Positions 54,347-57,489 of a stretch of DNA of 57,489 nucleotides are shown here, in pieces; position 1 is the stretch's first letter, and each line of letters opens with the position of its first letter. A model generated the notes under the pieces. That model ran no database searches. It was not told where the DNA came from and saw nothing but the letters and a program-made list of their open reading frames with translations. This stretch comes from Levilactobacillus parabrevis ATCC 53295 (lineage in GTDB: Bacteria; Bacillota; Bacilli; Lactobacillales; Lactobacillaceae). Both the position numbers and the translations under genes were made by a program. The stretch is from contig NZ_AZCZ01000017.1 in the NCBI RefSeq assembly GCF_001434055.1, positions 1-57,489 on the forward strand, read 5' to 3'.

Positions 54347-54865
54347 ATGGCATATTACACAGTCGGGACCATCGTGAACACGCATGGTATCAAGGGTGAG
54401 GTCCGCGTTATGGCAATCACCGATTTTCCAGAGAGTCGTTTTGCGGTGGGCTCAACGCTTTACGCCTTTCAGAAGGGCCAGTCCAAGCCTGTTAAGTTGA
54501 CGATTGCTTCCGAACGGCCCCACAAGAACTTTTACTTATTAAGCTTTGAGGGTAAGCCGTCAATCAATGATGTTGAAATCTATAAGCAAAGCACGTTGAA
54601 GGTGACGGATGACCAATTACAACACGATAAGTTACAACCTGGCGAGTACTACTACCACCAAATCGTGGGCTTAGATGTTGTGACGGTCGATGGCGAAGAG
54701 TTGGGGACCATCAAGGAAATTCTGTCGCCCGGCGCCAATGATGTTTGGGTCGTTGACCGTCCTGGCAAGGACGATCTGTTACTGCCGAAGATTGACCAGG
54801 TGGTTAAAAATGTTGACTTGGATCAACACCAAGTCACGGTTGAATTAATGGAGGGACTCGAGTAA
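54347..54865 (+). CDS. rimM: 16S rRNA processing/ribosome maturation factor RimM
   Basis: It is a 30S assembly factor that binds S19. The N-terminal beta-barrel begins [19 protein letters not shown]; the C-terminal PRC-barrel includes [19 protein letters not shown] and ends [20 protein letters not shown]. Length (172 aa) is normal. ATG 54347 follows GGGAGG. It overlaps trmD by one base. Confidence 0.96.
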   Translation: MAYYTVGTIVNTHGIKGEVRVMAITDFPESRFAVGSTLYAFQKGQSKPVKLTIASERPHKNFYLLSFEGKPSINDVEIYKQSTLKVTDDQLQHDKLQPGEYYYHQIVGLDVVTVDGEELGTIKEILSPGANDVWVVDRPGKDDLLLPKIDQVVKNVDLDQHQVTVELMEGLE

Positions 54866-55644
54866 TGCGAATCGATGTGTTAAGTCTATTTCCGGATATG
54901 TTTTCCGGGCCAATGCACGACTCCATCGTGGGGAAGGCGATTGAAAATGGCCATCTAACCATGCCAGTCACCAATTTCCGAGATTACTCGACTAACAAGC
55001 ACGGCAATGTCGATGACTACCCCTTTGGTGGGGGTGCTGGGATGCTGCTTCAACCGCAACCGATCTTTGATGCCGTTAAGGCTACGGAAGAACAGGCGGC
55101 GGCTGAGGGCTTGCCTAAGGGCCGGGTAATTTTGATGGACCCAGCTGGCGTCACGTTCAATCAACACGTCGCCGAAGAATTTGCCCATGAGGAACACTTA
55201 ACCTTCCTGTGTGGCCATTACGAGGGCTATGACGAGCGTATTCGCTCACTCGTGACGGATGAGGTCTCCCTGGGGGACTTCGTGCTGACAGGGGGAGAAT
55301 TGGCCTCTATGGTGATGATCGATGCCACGGTGCGGCTATTACCCGGTGTGCTTGGCAACGAGGAGTCTGCACCTGGAGATTCCTTTTCTTCAGGATTGCT
55401 GGAATATCCGCAATACACGCGGCCAGCTGATTTTCGCGGCATGAAGGTGCCTGACGTTTTGATTAGTGGAAATCACGGTAAGATTGACGAATGGCGGCAA
55501 AAAGAGGCGTTACGACGGACTTACACGCGGCGTCCTGACCTCATCGATCACAGCAAGTTGACCAAGGAACAGAAGCATCTGTTGGCCGACGTGCGGATTG
55601 AAGAGGAAGAACGGCAGGCTGCTGAGCAGGAGTCAAGAAAATAA
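54865..55644 (+). CDS. trmD: tRNA (guanine-37-N1)-methyltransferase TrmD
   Basis: It makes m1G37 in tRNA and prevents frameshifting. SPOUT-fold signatures are visible: [46 protein letters not shown] and [11 protein letters not shown]. The length of 259 aa includes a usual basic/acidic C-terminal tail. rplS has its own promoter directly after it. Confidence 0.97.
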   Translation: MRIDVLSLFPDMFSGPMHDSIVGKAIENGHLTMPVTNFRDYSTNKHGNVDDYPFGGGAGMLLQPQPIFDAVKATEEQAAAEGLPKGRVILMDPAGVTFNQHVAEEFAHEEHLTFLCGHYEGYDERIRSLVTDEVSLGDFVLTGGELASMVMIDATVRLLPGVLGNEESAPGDSFSSGLLEYPQYTRPADFRGMKVPDVLISGNHGKIDEWRQKEALRRTYTRRPDLIDHSKLTKEQKHLLADVRIEEEERQAAEQESRK

Positions 55645-55646
55645 CC

Positions 55647-55675
55647 TTTACAGGTATTTCGAGATATGATACACT
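55647..55675 (+). promoter_or_regulatory. Promoter for rplS
   Basis: TTTACA (55647-55652) and TACACT (55670-55675) are separated by 17 bp and begin just past the trmD stop. Confidence 0.7.
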
Positions 55676-55689
55676 TACTTTTGGCTGTT

Positions 55690-55748
55690 TAGCCACAGAA
55701 ACAACATTCCGCTGTCGAAACTGAGAATGAATGTTGGCGAAAGGATAG
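55690..55748 (+). ncRNA. Ribosomal protein L19 leader
   Basis: ACATTC (55704-55709) pairs with GAATGT (55728-55733) around CGCTGTCGAAACTGA, followed by TGGCGAAAGGA. This resembles the L19 leader ahead of rplS in Firmicutes, a probable autoregulatory site. The call rests on visual similarity and position. Confidence 0.6.
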
Positions 55749-55755
55749 AATTGAT

Positions 55756-56112
55756 ATGCGCCAAAACAATTTAATTGCAAAGATCAACCAAGAACAATTA
55801 CGGGACGATGTTCCAGACTTCCGTGCCGGAGATACTGTGCGTATTCACGCCCGTATCGTTGAAGGTACCCGCGAACGTATCCAATTGTTCGAAGGTGTCG
55901 TAATCAAGCGTAAGGGTGCTGGCATCCAAGCAACTTACACTGTACGTAAGATCAGTAACGGTGTCGGTGTGGAACGGATCTTCCCATTACACTCCCCACG
56001 TGTTGCTAAGATTGACGTTATTCGTCAAGGTCGTGTACGTCGTGCTAAGCTGTACTACCTCCGTGAACTTAACGGTAAGGCAGCGCGGATTCCAGAACGC
56101 CGTCGCAACTAG
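55756..56112 (+). CDS. rplS: Large ribosomal subunit protein bL19
   Basis: It is a 50S protein at the subunit interface. Typical segments are visible: [49 protein letters not shown] and [15 protein letters not shown]. Length (118 aa) is normal. Confidence 0.97.
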   Translation: MRQNNLIAKINQEQLRDDVPDFRAGDTVRIHARIVEGTRERIQLFEGVVIKRKGAGIQATYTVRKISNGVGVERIFPLHSPRVAKIDVIRQGRVRRAKLYYLRELNGKAARIPERRRN

Positions 56113-56124
56113 TAACAACTCAAA

Positions 56125-56157
56125 ATACCAATCACTTCGGTGGTTGGTATTTTTTTG
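56125..56157 (+). terminator. Intrinsic terminator after rplS
   Basis: ATACCAATCAC and GTGGTTGGTAT flank TTCG and lead into TTTTTTT. Confidence 0.92.
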
Positions 56158-56217
56158 TGCTGAAAAAGGAGCAAACGTGTTTGGTGTTGCTCAACCAGGT
56201 TTTGTGGTATATTAAGG

Positions 56218-56330
56218 CTATAGCAAAAGCCGATGCTTGCACACCGGCCTTGCAAGCCGCTTTAAGAGCGGAGACAGTAACGACGACGGGTCGCCCTTAA
56301 CTGGTCAAAGTTGAAGGGGCGGCTTTTTTA
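56218..56330 (+). ncRNA. Candidate small RNA with its own promoter and terminator
   Basis: An extended -10 (TGGTATATT near 56207-56215) precedes a ~110-nt stretch with three hairpins. They are GCTTGC/GCAAGC (about 56235-56258), CCGCT/AGCGG around TTAAG (about 56258-56272), and a terminator GTCGCCC (56290-56296) with GGGGCGGC (56316-56323) followed by TTTTTT. No coding frame fits and the next gene is a divergent IS, so a stand-alone RNA is more likely than a leader. I do not recognise it as SRP RNA, 6S RNA or a known riboswitch. Confidence 0.55.
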
Positions 56331-56563
56331 TTTGCGATCGTTATGGCGATCGATAAGAATCATTAATGTTGCGAATGCCAACATTAACGACAGCGCTTGA
56401 AAAACACTCACGGGTCGTGAAACCTTTCTTCGGAATTTTCCATAGACCTCACCTCAAAAGGAAAAGACAGCCCCCGCACATAAAAACTCCTTGCCTGACT
56501 AGTGTATCAGGAATGAATGCATTCTTTAGGCAAGACGGCTTACAAATATAATTATCACTCAGT

Positions 56564-56603
56564 AGCGTACGCGTTAGACTAGTTCTAGCGGGTACGCTTT
56601 TTA
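56564..56603. terminator. Terminator hairpin near the IS left end
   Basis: AGCGTACGCGTTAGA and TTCTAGCGGGTACGCT flank a short loop and lead into TTTTT. The stretch from 56331 to 56563 shows no supported gene. Confidence 0.65.
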
Positions 56604-56652
56604 ATACAAATTAGGCAGAATTCCCTTGCTTTCAAGCAAGGGATGAATGCCA

Positions 56653-57072
56653 CTATCTCCTTCGCTGACTGGCGATATAATTTTCTACAGTTTCCTTGCT
56701 CATATCACCAAGAGTACTCATGAAGTAGCTAGGAGACCAGAGATGCCCACTCCAGAACTTCTGAGCCTTTATCTCTGGATGTAATTCAAAGAATAAGCGC
56801 GCTGAACCACCTTTGAAGGCTTTGACAACATTGGTTGGTGCATACTTAGGCTTAAAGCTTAGTAATAAATGGATATGGTCCGGCATTACTTCCATTTGCT
56901 CAATGGTTACTTCATTCAGCCGGGCTATTTTCGTTAGAATGTCGGTCATTTCAGCGACTAACTTGGGCGTTGTAAATGCTTCATGCCGGTATTTAGTGAC
57001 CCAGATCAAGTGAAAATGAAAGTTGTAAACATAACCTCGTTCGTGAATTATTCCGCCAAAATCATTGCTCAT
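56653..57072 (-). CDS. tnpA: IS200/IS605-family Y1 transposase TnpA
   Basis: It catalyses single-stranded peel-and-paste transposition. The HUH motif is HIH in MPDHIHLLLS (~residue 63-70) and the catalytic Tyr is in TVENYIASQ near the C-terminus. The start region YNFHFHLIWVTKYRHEAF is diagnostic. The length of 139 aa is normal, so it looks intact. Start ATG 57072 has TATGGAGGT-type sequence upstream on the minus strand. Confidence 0.95.
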   Translation of the reverse strand: MSNDFGGIIHERGYVYNFHFHLIWVTKYRHEAFTTPKLVAEMTDILTKIARLNEVTIEQMEVMPDHIHLLLSFKPKYAPTNVVKAFKGGSARLFFELHPEIKAQKFWSGHLWSPSYFMSTLGDMSKETVENYIASQRRR

Positions 57073-57167
57073 ATGATACCTCCATAAATATTATTATAAG
57101 CCTTTTTGCTTTGGATTAAGTATACTCATATGCTATGCTACTATCAAGCAAGAGGAGGTGGTAATTT

Positions 57168-57489
57168 ATGGCGAAGACAATGGCGCAATTACCTTATCAT
57201 TATGGGGTTAAAGTTAGAGTCTTTCCTTCAACCAAACAAAGGCGGCTGATTAGGCGTAACAGTGACGCTAGTCGATTTATTTATAATCAGATGAATGGCA
57301 TGAACAATGACCTGCTCTGGTTAAAGCAAGTGAAGATTCCAATTACACTTGTCTTAGATCGAATCGCTGATTTGACCGAACGTCTAAAGAAGCCATCAAC
57401 TGCTATCTCCAATATTCACGGGTGGTTAAATCATCCAGACTTTGATAGTTTGATGAAAGCCAACGCTATCAAGAATTACAAGACTGCTT
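57168..57489 (+). CDS. tnpB: RNA-guided nuclease TnpB (5' part only)
   Basis: The first 107 codons are present and the rest is cut off by the window edge. The start LPYHYGVKVRVFPSTKQRRLIRRN with SRFIYNQMN (given here in parts: YGVKVRVFPSTKQ, then SRFIYNQMN) matches the N-terminal domain of TnpB, ancestor of Cas12. ATG 57168 follows GAGGAGGTGG. Catalytic RuvC residues are outside the window, so activity cannot be judged. Confidence 0.85.
   Translation, partial: MAKTMAQLPYHYGVKVRVFPSTKQRRLIRRNSDASRFIYNQMNGMNNDLLWLKQVKIPITLVLDRIADLTERLKKPSTAISNIHGWLNHPDFDSLMKANAIKNYKTA

Larger units (their letters stand above)
56604..57489. mobile_element. IS200/IS605-type element, right part outside the window
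   Basis: Divergent tnpA (minus) and tnpB (plus) define the IS605 arrangement. A perfect 7-8-bp subterminal hairpin, CCCTTGCTT with AAGCAAGGG (56623-56642), lies beside the tnpA 3' end and is typical of the ends bound by Y1 transposases. The exact left boundary is not resolved. The right end and guide-RNA region lie beyond 57489. Confidence 0.85.

Noticed and set aside
1-57489. CRISPR array, rRNA or tRNA genes
   Set aside because: No regularly spaced identical repeats, no rRNA blocks and no cloverleaf with GTTC-type arms were found on reading.

Overview
The window is a stretch of chromosome from a low-to-mid GC Gram-positive bacterium. Gene content and order (rplU-prp-rpmA, efp-yqhY-nusB, folD-xseAB-ispA-tlyA-argR-recN, gmk-rpoZ-coaBC-priA-fmt-rsmB-stp-prkC-rsgA-rpe-thiN, yloU-fakA-recG-plsX-acpP-rnc-smc-ftsY-ylxM-ffh, rpsP-khpA-rimM-trmD-rplS) and codon style point to the Lactobacillaceae. 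A Levilactobacillus-like species is my inference and was not tested. Nearly all genes lie on the + strand; the exceptions are a small SOS-type gene, rpmB and an IS tnpA. I see no rRNA, tRNA or CRISPR array.

Layout. 1-3973: a three-gene operon (two unknown proteins and an all-alpha dUTPase) and a TetR-type regulator that appears to start at an ATC codon. 4053-8266: rplU, prp and rpmA behind an L21 leader, then a proline peptidase, efp, an Asp23-family gene and nusB. 8903-15610: folD to recN. 15714-17483: an AT-richer, serine-rich sortase-anchored adhesin. 17636-18026: a small minus-strand gene with two LexA-type boxes, one filling the -35/-10 spacer. 18381-31358: nucleotide, coenzyme, restart and translation genes and the PrkC/Stp signalling pair. 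32157-47174: rpmB, then yloU to ffh. 47259-50162: a manganese riboswitch in front of a P2A-type ATPase. 50210-53043: a MoxR AAA+/VWA module. 53068-56157: ribosomal protein and rRNA/tRNA maturation genes. 56564-57489: an IS200/IS605-type element with divergent tnpA and tnpB, cut by the window edge.

The most unusual content is intergenic. Seven copies of a ~250-bp, GC-rich, multi-helix element (A1-A7) lie between housekeeping genes in both orientations. Stem sequences change between copies while base pairing is kept, and several loops and joining segments are nearly invariant, which is the pattern of selection on a folded RNA or single-stranded DNA. An eighth element (B) shares one hairpin module with the A core and shares its outer arm with copy A3. 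A ninth structure (C) is a ~250-bp fold-back that starts inside the priA stop codon. I do not recognise this family from any named RNA or repeat class.

Much of the window is housekeeping: ribosome assembly and protein targeting (L21, L27, L28, S16, L19, RimM, TrmD, RsgA, Ffh, FtsY), DNA maintenance (RecN, RecG, PriA, XseAB, SMC), lipid synthesis (FakA, PlsX, AcpP, IspA) and cell-wall signalling (PrkC/Stp).
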